The notes under the pieces are model-generated. The model was not told the DNA's origin and did not search any database. It saw nothing but the letters and a program-made list of their open reading frames with translations. The position numbers and the translations under genes are program-made. From Corallococcus sp. NCRR (GTDB lineage: Bacteria; Myxococcota; Myxococcia; Myxococcales; Myxococcaceae): a stretch of DNA of 64,000 nt. Position 1 is the stretch's first letter. Each line of letters starts with the position of its first letter. Shown here one piece after another: positions 15,542-24,575 of the stretch. The DNA lies in NCBI RefSeq assembly GCF_026965535.1, contig NZ_CP114039.1, positions 7,502,001-7,566,000 of the forward strand, read 5' to 3'.

Positions 15542-18500
15542 TCAGCGCTTGCGCTTGCCCGGGGCGCTCCGCCCCGCCTTGTTGCCCGCGCCCTTCGAGC
15601 CGCCGGCCTTCTTCGGCGCGGACTTCTTCGAGGGCTTCGCCTTCGCGCCAGGGGCCGCCTTGCGGACCTTCTTGGACGCGCCCGCGCGGCCCGGAGCCGC
15701 CCCCGTGGAGAGTTGGCCCCGCTGCGCGGCCAGCGCGCGGATCCGGTCGAAGCCCGGGTGCGGTGAAGCGGCCGGGGCGTTGTCATCGGAGTCGAACGAG
15801 GGCGGCGTGAAGGCCTCGCGAGAGGGCTTCGCGTGGGAAGCCGCCTCATCGCCCGAACGCTCCGCGTCCCAATCCTCACGGGAGCGCCTCGCCCCGCCCA
15901 CGGCCTCGTCGCCGAGGCGGTCCGCGCCCTGGGCCTCACGGGAGCGCTTCGTCCCGCGCACGGCCTCGTCGCCCGAACGCTCCGCGCCCTGGGCCTCACG
16001 GGAGCCCTTCGCTTCCTGCCCGGCCTCGTCACCGAAGCGGTCCGCGCCGGCAAGGTCGTCGCGGTGCGCCGTGATGGACTCGATGCCCTCATCGGTCGCG
16101 GGGAGCGAGGGACGGATGACCTTGCGCTTGCCCTTGGCTGGGGCCGCGGGCTCCGCCTTGGGCGCGGGGGCCTCTTCCGTGCGGGAACGCAGGAAGCGGG
16201 CCTTGTCACGCGAGGGCGCGGCCTCTTCGCGGCGCCCTTCCCGGCTGAACCGTCCTCGCGGACGATGCGCGGCCGGCGCTTCTCCCAGGACCTCATCGCC
16301 GTATCCGGAGACCGTCGCGGCCTCCACCGTGGCGGCCTCCTCGGGCGTGGGCGGCTCCCACGCCTTCTTCACGCCGAACGGAGTCTCCTCCGCCTCCCCA
16401 AGCGACCGCCACTGCGCCGCGTCCGCGGCCTCATCCGCCCCGGCGGGCTTGCGCGACGGCGTGCGGCCCGTCTTCGCGGCCTCGCGCTCACCGCGTCCGG
16501 GCCTGCCACCCTTGTGACGGCCCGGCGCCTCGTTCACGTACTCGCGAGGGCGCGCCTGCGGACGTGCGCCGCCGGTCCGCTGGAGCGGTGCCTCGTCCTG
16601 GAACTGGAGCGCCTCGAAGTCGATCTTCCTCGCCGTGGTGTTCGCGGACAGCAGCCGCACGCGCAGCTTCTGCCCCACGCGCACGCGCCGGCCATTCGGA
16701 TACACGAGCGAGTGCGTGCGCTTGTCCAGCTTGGAGCCCGGCCCCAGCGACTCGCCCTTCACCAGGCCCTCGACGTGGACCTCGTCCAGTTCCACGAAGA
16801 AGCCGAACTCGGCGATGCCCGCCACCGTCGCGTCGAACTCCTCGCCCACGCGGTCCTTCATCATCAGGGCCGCGTAGAACGCCACCACCTCGCGCTCCAC
16901 CGTCATGGCCGCGCGCTCGCGCTCCGAGCACTGCTGCGCCATGCCCTCCAGCCGCTCCTCCTCACGGTCCAGCTGCGCATCCGAGGGCTTCTTGCCCTTG
17001 CGCGCCCACACCGCCTTCAGGATGCGGTGCACCAGCAGGTCGGGATACCGCCGGATGGGCGACGTGAAGTGCAGGTAGTTCTCCGCCGCCAGGCCGTAGT
17101 GGCCCACGCGCGTCGCCGTGTACACGGCCTGCATCATGGAGCGCAGCAGCAGCTGGTTCAGCGCCCGCTGCTCCGGGTGTCCCTCCAGCTGCGTGATGAA
17201 CGCGTCCAGCTCCTTGGACGAGACGCCGTTCTCCACGTCGAGTTGGAAGCCGTACGCCTCCGCCAGCACCGCGAACGCCGCCAGCTTCTGCGGGTCCGGC
17301 TCGCCGTGGAACCGGTACACCGTGGGCAGGCCCTCGTCCTGGAAGTACGTGGCCACCGCCTCGTTGGCGGCCAGCATGCACTCCTCGATGAGCCGGTGGC
17401 TGTCCTTGCGCTCGCGCTTCTCCATGCGCAGCGGCACGCCGTCCTCGCCCAGCACCACCTTGTGCTCCGGCACGTCGAAGTCGATGGCGCCTCGCGCCTT
17501 GCGCATGCCCATCAGCGCGCGCGCCAGCGCCATCAACTGCTCGAACTGGGGCTTGAGGAAATTGCGGTGCGGCACGTCCTTGCCGTCCAGGACGTCCTGC
17601 ACCTCGTTGTACGTGCAGCGCGCCACGCTGCGCATCACCGCCGGGTACAGCTCGTGCGAGCGCCGCTGGCCGTGACGGTCGAACGTCATGTCCGCCACCA
17701 TGCACAGCCGGTCTTCGTCCGGACGCAGCGAGCAGATGCCGTTGGACAGCCGCTCCGGCAGCATGGGCAGCACGCGGTCCGGCAGGTACACCGACGTCGC
17801 GCGGTTGAGCGCCTCCGCGTCCAGCGCGGTGCGCTCCTTCACGTAGTGCGACACGTCCGCGATGGCCACCACCAGCCGCCAACCTCCGGCCCGCGGCTCC
17901 GCGTAGACGGCGTCGTCGAAGTCGCGCGCGTCCTCGCCGTCGATGGTGATGAGCGGCATCTCGCGCAGGTCGCGGCGGTTTCCCTCCGTGGCCTCCGCTT
18001 CCGTCACCTTCACCGCGAACGCGTCCGCCTCGTCCATCACCTCCGGCGGGAACTCGTCGTTGAAGCCATGCGCGAAGGCGGACCCCAGCACCTCCGCGCT
18101 CGGGTCACCCGGCCGGCCCAGCGAACCGGCCACTTCACCGAACAGCCCCTGCCCGGGCTCCAGCAGGTCCGCGCCCACGCCCAGCCGGACCTTCACCAGG
18201 TCGCCGTCGCGCGCCATCTGCGTCGGCGGCACGCGGATGGGGCCCGGCAGGCTCGTGTCCGTGGTCATCACCAGCGAGTGCCGGCCCTGCGCCACGTACG
18301 TGCCCACCGCCAGCTCACGCCGCCGGCTGATGACCCGCACCAGCCGGCCCTCGAAGCGGCCCGGCCGCCCCGCCACCTCCACGAGGACGCGGTCGTTGTC
18401 GAGCGCCCGCTGCGCCTCGCCGGGCGGCAGGAAGATGTTCTCGCCCTCGCCCGAGACCGGGTGCACGAAGCCGAAGCCGTCCCGGTGCATGTGGAGGATG

Positions 18501-18913
18501 CCCTCCACCGCGGGCTGTCCGGACTCCTCGAAGCGGTCGTCCCGGGAGCCGCGCTGGAGCGAGCGCCGGAAGTCACCGCCGCCACGGAAGCCCGGACGCT
18601 CGTCGCGGAAGCCGCCCCGGCGCTCCTCCCGCCCGCTGCCCGGCGCGGGGCCCCGCTTCTTGAAGGGCGGAGCGGACGCGTCCCGGCGGGATTCGAAGCC
18701 GGCTTCGGGCGCCCGGGGCGTGCGCGGGCCTTCCAGGCGGAAGCGCTTGCCGTCCTTGACGATGACGCCCGCGCGCACCAGTTCGCGCAGGGCGCGCTTG
18801 AGGTCGGTCTGCTGTCCGGGGTTCAGCCCCGCGACGCGAAGGAGCTCCTTCACGCCCAGGGGGTGATCGGCGTCGGCGAGCAGCTGTCGGATGTGGTCTT
18901 GGGAGAGGCTCAC
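15542..18913 (-). CDS. rnr: Ribonuclease R with long repetitive C-terminal tail
   Basis: 3'-to-5' exoribonuclease that degrades structured RNA, 1123 aa from GTG 18913 (typical bacterial RNase R is about 750-830). There is an N-terminal winged helix (about 1-70, DHPLGVKELLRVAG), cold-shock/OB domains (about 150-300), then the RNB catalytic domain with ITIDGEDARDFDDAV near 320-335. Those Asp residues bind Mg2+. An S1 domain follows at about 680-765 (ATVAGIAEFGFFVELD). The remaining roughly 350 residues are charged and low-complexity, with four 20-aa tandem repeats at 956-1035 and a Lys/Gly-rich end, probably disordered and RNA-binding. The start is the weakest point: no good ribosome site precedes GTG 18913, and the frame is open further upstream. 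Confidence 0.93.
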   Translation of the reverse strand: MSLSQDHIRQLLADADHPLGVKELLRVAGLNPGQQTDLKRALRELVRAGVIVKDGKRFRLEGPRTPRAPEAGFESRRDASAPPFKKRGPAPGSGREERRGGFRDERPGFRGGGDFRRSLQRGSRDDRFEESGQPAVEGILHMHRDGFGFVHPVSGEGENIFLPPGEAQRALDNDRVLVEVAGRPGRFEGRLVRVISRRRELAVGTYVAQGRHSLVMTTDTSLPGPIRVPPTQMARDGDLVKVRLGVGADLLEPGQGLFGEVAGSLGRPGDPSAEVLGSAFAHGFNDEFPPEVMDEADAFAVKVTEAEATEGNRRDLREMPLITIDGEDARDFDDAVYAEPRAGGWRLVVAIADVSHYVKERTALDAEALNRATSVYLPDRVLPMLPERLSNGICSLRPDEDRLCMVADMTFDRHGQRRSHELYPAVMRSVARCTYNEVQDVLDGKDVPHRNFLKPQFEQLMALARALMGMRKARGAIDFDVPEHKVVLGEDGVPLRMEKRERKDSHRLIEECMLAANEAVATYFQDEGLPTVYRFHGEPDPQKLAAFAVLAEAYGFQLDVENGVSSKELDAFITQLEGHPEQRALNQLLLRSMMQAVYTATRVGHYGLAAENYLHFTSPIRRYPDLLVHRILKAVWARKGKKPSDAQLDREEERLEGMAQQCSERERAAMTVEREVVAFYAALMMKDRVGEEFDATVAGIAEFGFFVELDEVHVEGLVKGESLGPGSKLDKRTHSLVYPNGRRVRVGQKLRVRLLSANTTARKIDFEALQFQDEAPLQRTGGARPQARPREYVNEAPGRHKGGRPGRGEREAAKTGRTPSRKPAGADEAADAAQWRSLGEAEETPFGVKKAWEPPTPEEAATVEAATVSGYGDEVLGEAPAAHRPRGRFSREGRREEAAPSRDKARFLRSRTEEAPAPKAEPAAPAKGKRKVIRPSLPATDEGIESITAHRDDLAGADRFGDEAGQEAKGSREAQGAERSGDEAVRGTKRSREAQGADRLGDEAVGGARRSREDWDAERSGDEAASHAKPSREAFTPPSFDSDDNAPAASPHPGFDRIRALAAQRGQLSTGAAPGRAGASKKVRKAAPGAKAKPSKKSAPKKAGGSKGAGNKAGRSAPGKRKR
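15809..16048. repeat. Four 60-bp tandem repeats inside rnr
   Basis: Four in-frame copies encode 20-residue units of the pattern GA(D/E)R-x-GDEA-x6-SREAQ, in the RNase R tail. Copies differ at several positions. The exact 60-bp period keeps the frame, so copy number could vary between strains without breaking the gene. Confidence 0.85.
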
Positions 18914-18989
18914 GGTGGGGATGCGGCAAGGCCGCTGAGGGAACGGGTAAGCCCGAAGGGTGCGGGCGGGAACCCCCCGGCCCCCATTC

Positions 18990-19024
18990 GCCCTCCCTGG
19001 GAGACCTTGCGGTCCAGGGAGGGC
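18990..19024 (-). terminator. Hairpin downstream of the 465-aa gene
   Basis: GCCCTCCCTGG (18990-19000) and CCAGGGAGGGC (19014-19024) form an 11-bp stem with a 13-nt loop. It lies just past the stop of the minus-strand gene that ends at 19041 and before rnr. There is no T run, so it may only slow or partly end transcription before rnr. Confidence 0.5.
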
Positions 19025-19040
19025 CCGTGCGCCCAGGCCG

Positions 19041-20438
19041 TCAGGGCTTGACGGTGACGTTGATCTTGAAGGAGCGCTCCACCACACCCGGCGTGAACGC
19101 CTTGGCGAGGAAGAACTCCACTTCGAAGTTGCCGGGGTTGCGAGGCGTGAAGAAGAACTCGCGGGTGGCGGGGCCGCCGGCGGCGCCCGGCTCGAAGTTG
19201 GCCTCGCGCAGACCCACGCGCTTGGCCAGCGTCGGCTCGATGGCCCAGGTGGCGCCGGGCTGCTCCTGCAGGCGCACCGTGAGGCCGTGGTTGAGCTTCA
19301 CGTCCACGGACGTGGGCACCTCGCCCTCGATGTGCACCAGCTCCATCTCGTCGCGGGACACCGAGCGCGCCTCGGACGGACGCGGCTCCACCGTCTCCGC
19401 GGTGATACGGCCACCCCAGCCGGACGTCTTGTCCACCACGCCCGTCACCTGGAGCGTCTGCCCCACGTGCTTGCGCAGGCTCTTCACCGCCGCCTTGCCT
19501 TCAATGGCGAAGGACACCTGCTGGCGCGTGCCGCCGTTGGACACGACGAGCACGAAGTCCTCGCCCATCATCTCCAGGTTGCCCCGGATGCTGGCGAAGC
19601 CCTTGATGCCGGCGCCCATGCCCGCGGCGACGGCCATGGAGACCTCGCCGGGCGACAGGTAGCGCAGCTTCGGCTCCGAATCCGAGGGAGCCGGCGCGAC
19701 CTCTTCCACTTCCGGCTTCTTGGCGGAGTACTTGCGCACCTCCACCACGCCGCTGTGGTTGGTCGTCTTCTTGATGAGGCCGCTCACGGAGACCTTGTGG
19801 TCCACGTACGCGGGCAGCACTTCCTGATCCGGTCCCTGCAGCAGGAACGTGAGCTCGCGCTTGTCGCGGCCCACGACGACCAGGTGGGGCATCTCGCCGC
19901 TGAGGATGAGGCGGCCCTTGAGGCTGCCCTCGCCCATCACGCCGCGGCCCTCGCCGGCGGTGAGCAACTGCTCCATCTCACGCTTCGTGAGCGGCTCGCC
20001 CACGGGCGGAAGCTTCGTCGCGCGAGGACGCGGCTTCTCCACGGGAGGACCGGCGGGGACGACCGACGGGGTCTTGCCCCCTGCCTTCCCGGCCGCCTTC
20101 TTCCCGGCGGCCGCGGGCGCGGTCTTCGCGGGGGGCGCGGCCTTGCCAGCCTTCGCGGGAGGCGTCGTGGGAGCAGGAGGAGCGGCCTTGGCCGCCGCCT
20201 TCTTGGCGGCCGCGGGGGCCTTCTCCACCTTCTCCGCCACCGCCTTCTTCGCCGCCGCGACCTTTCCCTTCGCCCCTTCAGCCACCGCCTTGACGACCTT
20301 CGTCGCGGCCGTCGCCACCTTCTTCGAGGCGTTCCTGATCAGATCCAGGCGGGCCGCGTTGTCCTTCTTCGCGGCAGGCTTCGCACCGGCTTTTGCAGCG
20401 GGAGTCGGCTTCTTCGCCCCGGACTTGGGCTTGGCCAT
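19041..20438 (-). CDS. Histone-H1-like N-terminal tail joined to a chagasin-like (I42) C-terminal domain
   Basis: Protein of 465 aa that I cannot name. Residues 1-150 are Lys/Ala/Pro-rich with AAKK and KAA patterns, like the tail of histone H1 or myxobacterial DNA-binding proteins. Residues about 150-350 contain two similar beta-rich segments (LKGRLILSGEMPHLVVVGRDKRE and ASIRGNLEMMGEDFVLVVSNGGTRQ), each followed by an OB-like strand-rich stretch (VDHKVSVSGLI, VGQTLQVTGVV). The last 100 residues (NHGLTVRLQEQPGATWAI, GGPATREFFFTPRNPGNFEVEF) resemble a chagasin/I42 cysteine-protease inhibitor. No signal peptide is seen, so it is probably cytoplasmic. AAGGAGA precedes ATG at 8 nt, and a consensus-like promoter lies upstream. 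It is divergent from moeA. Confidence 0.75.
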   Translation of the reverse strand: MAKPKSGAKKPTPAAKAGAKPAAKKDNAARLDLIRNASKKVATAATKVVKAVAEGAKGKVAAAKKAVAEKVEKAPAAAKKAAAKAAPPAPTTPPAKAGKAAPPAKTAPAAAGKKAAGKAGGKTPSVVPAGPPVEKPRPRATKLPPVGEPLTKREMEQLLTAGEGRGVMGEGSLKGRLILSGEMPHLVVVGRDKRELTFLLQGPDQEVLPAYVDHKVSVSGLIKKTTNHSGVVEVRKYSAKKPEVEEVAPAPSDSEPKLRYLSPGEVSMAVAAGMGAGIKGFASIRGNLEMMGEDFVLVVSNGGTRQQVSFAIEGKAAVKSLRKHVGQTLQVTGVVDKTSGWGGRITAETVEPRPSEARSVSRDEMELVHIEGEVPTSVDVKLNHGLTVRLQEQPGATWAIEPTLAKRVGLREANFEPGAAGGPATREFFFTPRNPGNFEVEFFLAKAFTPGVVERSFKINVTVKP

Positions 20439-20528
20439 CGACGCTGTCTCCTTGGAAATTTCCCGTGTGCTATCAACGGGTTGGCGGGACGCCCCTGCTG
20501 TTGGACGCGAGCCTCGCGATCACGATTG

Positions 20529-20557
20529 CTTGTAACGATGATCAGCTGGGCTGTCAA
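20529..20557 (-). promoter_or_regulatory. Consensus-like housekeeping promoter
   Basis: On the minus strand TTGACA (20557-20552) and TACAAG (20534-20529) are separated by exactly 17 nt. This is a near-consensus sigma-70 promoter, rare in DNA this GC-rich. It would start transcription near 20522 and give a 5' leader of about 85 nt for the 465-aa gene. Strong expression is expected. Confidence 0.7.
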
Positions 20558-20600
20558 ACTAACACTTGATTTTCTCACGGACTTTGGGTGGGAAACGTGC

Positions 20601-21830
20601 ATGAGTGACGCCCCCGCATTGCTGCCGGTGGACGAGGCCCGCGCGCGGATCCTCGGGCTGTGCACGCCGCTGGCCACCGAGTGGGTGCCCGGGGACGATG
20701 CCCTGGGCCGCGCGCTGGCCGAGGACGTCCCCGCCCGCCGCACCCTGCCCCCCTGGGACAACTCCGCCATGGACGGCTACGCGGTCCAGGCCCGGGACCT
20801 GGCGGGCCCCCTGCCCGTGCGCCTCGCGGTGGGCGAGACGGTGTTCGCCGGCAGGCGCGCCACCCGCGAGGTCGTCCCCGGCACCTGCGCGCGGATCATG
20901 ACCGGAGCCCCCCTGCCCCCGGGCGCGGACGCGGTGGTGATGCGCGAGCGCACCCGCCCCGTCCCCGGCGAACCGGACGCCGTGGAGATCCTGGAGGCCG
21001 TGAAGCCGGGGAACTTCATCCGCCCCCGGGGCGAGGACGCGAAGGAGGGCGACCTCCTGCTGCGGCGCGGCACGCCCCTGGGCATCCCGGAGCTGGGGCT
21101 CCTGTGGGCGCAGGGCCAGGGCACGGTGCCGGTGCCCCGCCGGCCGCGCGTGGCGGTGCTGTCCACCGGGGACGAGCTGTGCCGCGTGGACGAGCCCCCC
21201 GGCGACGGCATCGTGGACATCAACGCCCCCGCCCTGGCCCTGGCGGTGCGGCGCGCGGGCGGCGTGCCCACGCTCCTGGGCATCGCCCGGGACACGCGCG
21301 AGGCCGTCCAGGAGGCCCTGGCGCGCACGGAGGGCTTCGACGTGGTGCTCACCAGCGCGGGCGTCTCCGTGGGCGACCACGACTTCGTGAAGGACGCCCT
21401 GGAGGCCCTGGGCGTGGAGCAGCGCTTCTGGCGCGTGGCCATCAAGCCCGGCAAGCCGCTGGTGGTGGGCCAGCGGGGCTCCACCCTCTTCATGGGCCTA
21501 CCCGGCAACCCCACGTCGTCCCTGGTGACCTTCGAGCTCTTCGTGCGCCCCGCCCTGCGCCGGCTGCTGGGGCACCCGGACGTGGAGCCGCCCCGCGTCG
21601 CCGGGCGCCTGGAGGGACCGCTCTCCAAGGCCCCGGGGCTTGCCCACTTCGTGCGAGTCACGGCCACCTGGCGGGCGGGCGAGCTGTGGGCGAAACCCCT
21701 GGGGACTCAGACATCAGGGGCCCTGCGTTCAGCTGCGGCAGCCACACATTTGCTTCACTTCCCCCGAGAAACCAGCAGTTTGACTGATGGCTCCCATGTG
21801 GAGCTGCTCCCCCTCTCGTGGGTCGCTTGA
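20601..21830 (+). CDS. moeA: Molybdopterin molybdenumtransferase MoeA
   Basis: Inserts molybdate into adenylylated molybdopterin in molybdenum-cofactor synthesis. It has 409 aa, the usual length. Recognisable MoeA features are PPWDNSAMDGYA (about residues 49-60), GTCARIMTGAPLP (about 94-106), VAVLSTGDEL, TSAGVSVGDHD and GLPGNPTSS near residue 300. ATG 20601 is the first start giving the normal N-terminus (MSDAPALLPVDEA); the frame is open far upstream but is antisense to the neighbouring gene there. It stands alone, without other cofactor genes nearby; moaA lies at 58.0 kb. Confidence 0.95.
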   Translation: MSDAPALLPVDEARARILGLCTPLATEWVPGDDALGRALAEDVPARRTLPPWDNSAMDGYAVQARDLAGPLPVRLAVGETVFAGRRATREVVPGTCARIMTGAPLPPGADAVVMRERTRPVPGEPDAVEILEAVKPGNFIRPRGEDAKEGDLLLRRGTPLGIPELGLLWAQGQGTVPVPRRPRVAVLSTGDELCRVDEPPGDGIVDINAPALALAVRRAGGVPTLLGIARDTREAVQEALARTEGFDVVLTSAGVSVGDHDFVKDALEALGVEQRFWRVAIKPGKPLVVGQRGSTLFMGLPGNPTSSLVTFELFVRPALRRLLGHPDVEPPRVAGRLEGPLSKAPGLAHFVRVTATWRAGELWAKPLGTQTSGALRSAAAATHLLHFPRETSSLTDGSHVELLPLSWVA

Positions 21831-21952
21831 GCAACGCAGTCCACGTCCGCCGCATCCAAACAGGCGGGTTTCACCACACCCATCGGGGTGTCACCTTGAC
21901 TTGCATCCAGGGGGGCGAGAAGTAACGGCCCCTCACTGGGAGACGACCTACC

Positions 21953-22627
<675 letters not shown>

Positions 22628-23489
22628 GCGCCCGGCCCGGCGGAGCACCGCGCGCTTCGAGGTGCGCTTCTGGGGGGTGCGCGGGTCCATCCCCTCGCCA
22701 GGCCCGGCGACGAAGCGCTACGGCGGCAACACGCCGTGCGTGGAGGTCCGCTGCGGCGACGAGTTGCTCATCTTCGACCTGGGCTCCGGAGCGCGAGGCC
22801 TGGGGGATGCGCTGGTGGCGACGCGCAAGCCCGTCAAGGCGTCCATCTTCATCTCGCACTACCACTACGACCACCTGCAGGGGCTGCCGTTCTTCTCGCC
22901 GATGTTCTCTCCGGCGAACGACGTGACGCTGTACGGGTCGCCTCGGGACGGCAAATCGCTCAAGCAGATATTGGCCGGGCAGATGGTGCACCCCTACTTC
23001 CCGGTGACGGCGGAGGAGGTGTTCCGCACGCGCCTGGCGTACCGGGACGTGGTGGTGGGCGAGGACATCCCGGTGGGCAAGGCCACCGTTCGCACGCTGG
23101 AGCTGAACCACCCCGGCGGCAACGTGGGCTACCGGGTGGACTTCGGCGGGCGCTCGCTGGTGTACGCGACGGACGTGGAGCACGGCACCGACCTGGACGC
23201 GAAGCTGTTCGACTTCGCGCGGGGCGCGGACGCGCTCATCTACGACTCCATGTACACGGAGGACGAGTACCGTGGCCGCAACGGGCCGGCCCGCACGGGC
23301 TGGGGCCACTCGACGTGGGAAGCGGCGGTGCGCGCGGCGGACGCCAGTGAAGTGAAGCAACTGGTGCTCTTCCACCACGACCCGGGCCGCGACGACGCGG
23401 GCATGGACAAGCTGCTGCGCGAGGTGCGCAAGCACCGCAAGGCCACCATCGCCGCCAAGGAGGCGATGGTCATCCAGCTGTAGTGGCTG

Positions 23490-24575
23490 TCACGGCCCGG
23501 GCGTCTTGAGCGCCCGGGTCACCGTCTCGCGCAGGCCCCGGAAGGGCAGCCGCGCGAGCGCCGTGGGCACGTCCACCCACTCGAAGGCGTCGTGCTCCGG
23601 GCCCAGGCGCACCTGGGTGTCCGGCGCGGCGTGCACCGCGAAGGCGTGCTCCTCCACCAGCTTCGGCGGCAGCGCGTCCCCCAGCGCGAAGGCGTGGCGG
23701 TAGGCCAGGTCCACCACGGGAAGCGTGAGGCCCGTCTCCTCGGCCACCTCGCGGCGGGCGGCGTCCACGGGGGATTCGCCCGGCTCCAGGCGCCCCGTCA
23801 CCGTCTGCCAGAAGCCACCGCGCTCCGGCGTCCGGCGCAAGAGCAGCACGCGCGCTTCGGGCCCCCGGCCGTGCATCACGGCGACGCTCACCGTGCGCAG
23901 GTCCACGGTGCCGTCCACGCGCTGGGCGTCGAACACGTGCGTGAACTCGCGCGCGAGCACCTCCTCCACGTCCGGGACGGACACGGGGTGGCCCAGCTCG
24001 CGCTGCATGGACGTGACGCCGGCTTCGCGGATGCCGCACGGGACGATGAGCTGGAAGTGCTCCAGGTTCGTGTTCACGTTGAGCGCGAAGCCGTGCGTGG
24101 TGAGCCAGCGCGACAGGTGCACGCCAATGGCGCCAATCTTCCGCGCGTCCGGCGAGCCCTCCTGCCCCAGCCACACGCCCGGCCACTTGGGGATGGCGCC
24201 CGCGGTGAGGCCGAAGGCCGCGAGCGTCTGGATGAGTCCTCGCTCCACGTCGCGCACGTAGCGGCGCACGTCGCGGCGCTCCGGCGGCAGCAGGAGGATG
24301 GGGTAGCCCACCACCTGCCCGGGGCCGTGGTAGGTGACGTCGCCGCCGCGGTTGGTGTCGAACACCTCCACGCCCTCTTCCAGGAGGCGCGCGTCCGTGG
24401 CGGTGATGTTCTCGCGCTTCGCGGCGCGGCCCAGCGTGAGGACGGGCGGGTGCTCCAGCAGCAGCAGCGCGTCCCCGATGCGCTCCTGGAGGCGGGCCTC
24501 GCCGAACAGGTGCATCAGCTTCAGTCCGTCCTCGTACTCCACCCGGCCCAGGCGGAAGACGGTGAGCGTGTTCAT
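23490..24575 (-). CDS. lipB: Octanoyl-ACP:protein octanoyltransferase fused to a Nudix hydrolase
   Basis: Two-domain protein of 361 aa. The LipB domain (about 1-215) transfers octanoyl from acyl carrier protein to E2 and H-protein lysines. It shows RGGDVTYHGPGQ (about 75-86), KIGAIGVHLSRW and the catalytic Cys of LIVPCGI (about 178). A Nudix domain (about 222-361) follows, with the complete box G-x5-E-x7-REVAEETGL (about 260-283), so nucleoside-diphosphate-X hydrolysis is likely retained. Most LipB proteins are about 215 aa without Nudix. The start overlaps the upstream stop by 4 nt (ATGA), and lipA lies in the same cluster, confirming the lipoate context. The Nudix substrate is unknown. Confidence 0.93.
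   Translation of the reverse strand: MNTLTVFRLGRVEYEDGLKLMHLFGEARLQERIGDALLLLEHPPVLTLGRAAKRENITATDARLLEEGVEVFDTNRGGDVTYHGPGQVVGYPILLLPPERRDVRRYVRDVERGLIQTLAAFGLTAGAIPKWPGVWLGQEGSPDARKIGAIGVHLSRWLTTHGFALNVNTNLEHFQLIVPCGIREAGVTSMQRELGHPVSVPDVEEVLAREFTHVFDAQRVDGTVDLRTVSVAVMHGRGPEARVLLLRRTPERGGFWQTVTGRLEPGESPVDAARREVAEETGLTLPVVDLAYRHAFALGDALPPKLVEEHAFAVHAAPDTQVRLGPEHDAFEWVDVPTALARLPFRGLRETVTRALKTPGP

Noticed and set aside
15809..16048. CRISPR-like regular repeats
   Set aside because: Period is exactly 60 bp with no unique spacers and lies in the rnr reading frame, so it is a coding tandem repeat.
15833..19051. Long plus-strand frame opposite rnr
   Set aside because: Same reason; the minus strand encodes an unmistakable RNase R with all catalytic motifs.
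21831..21952. FMN riboswitch before ribA
   Set aside because: The conserved RFN segments are missing; only a 6-bp hairpin (ACACCC/GGGTGT) is present.
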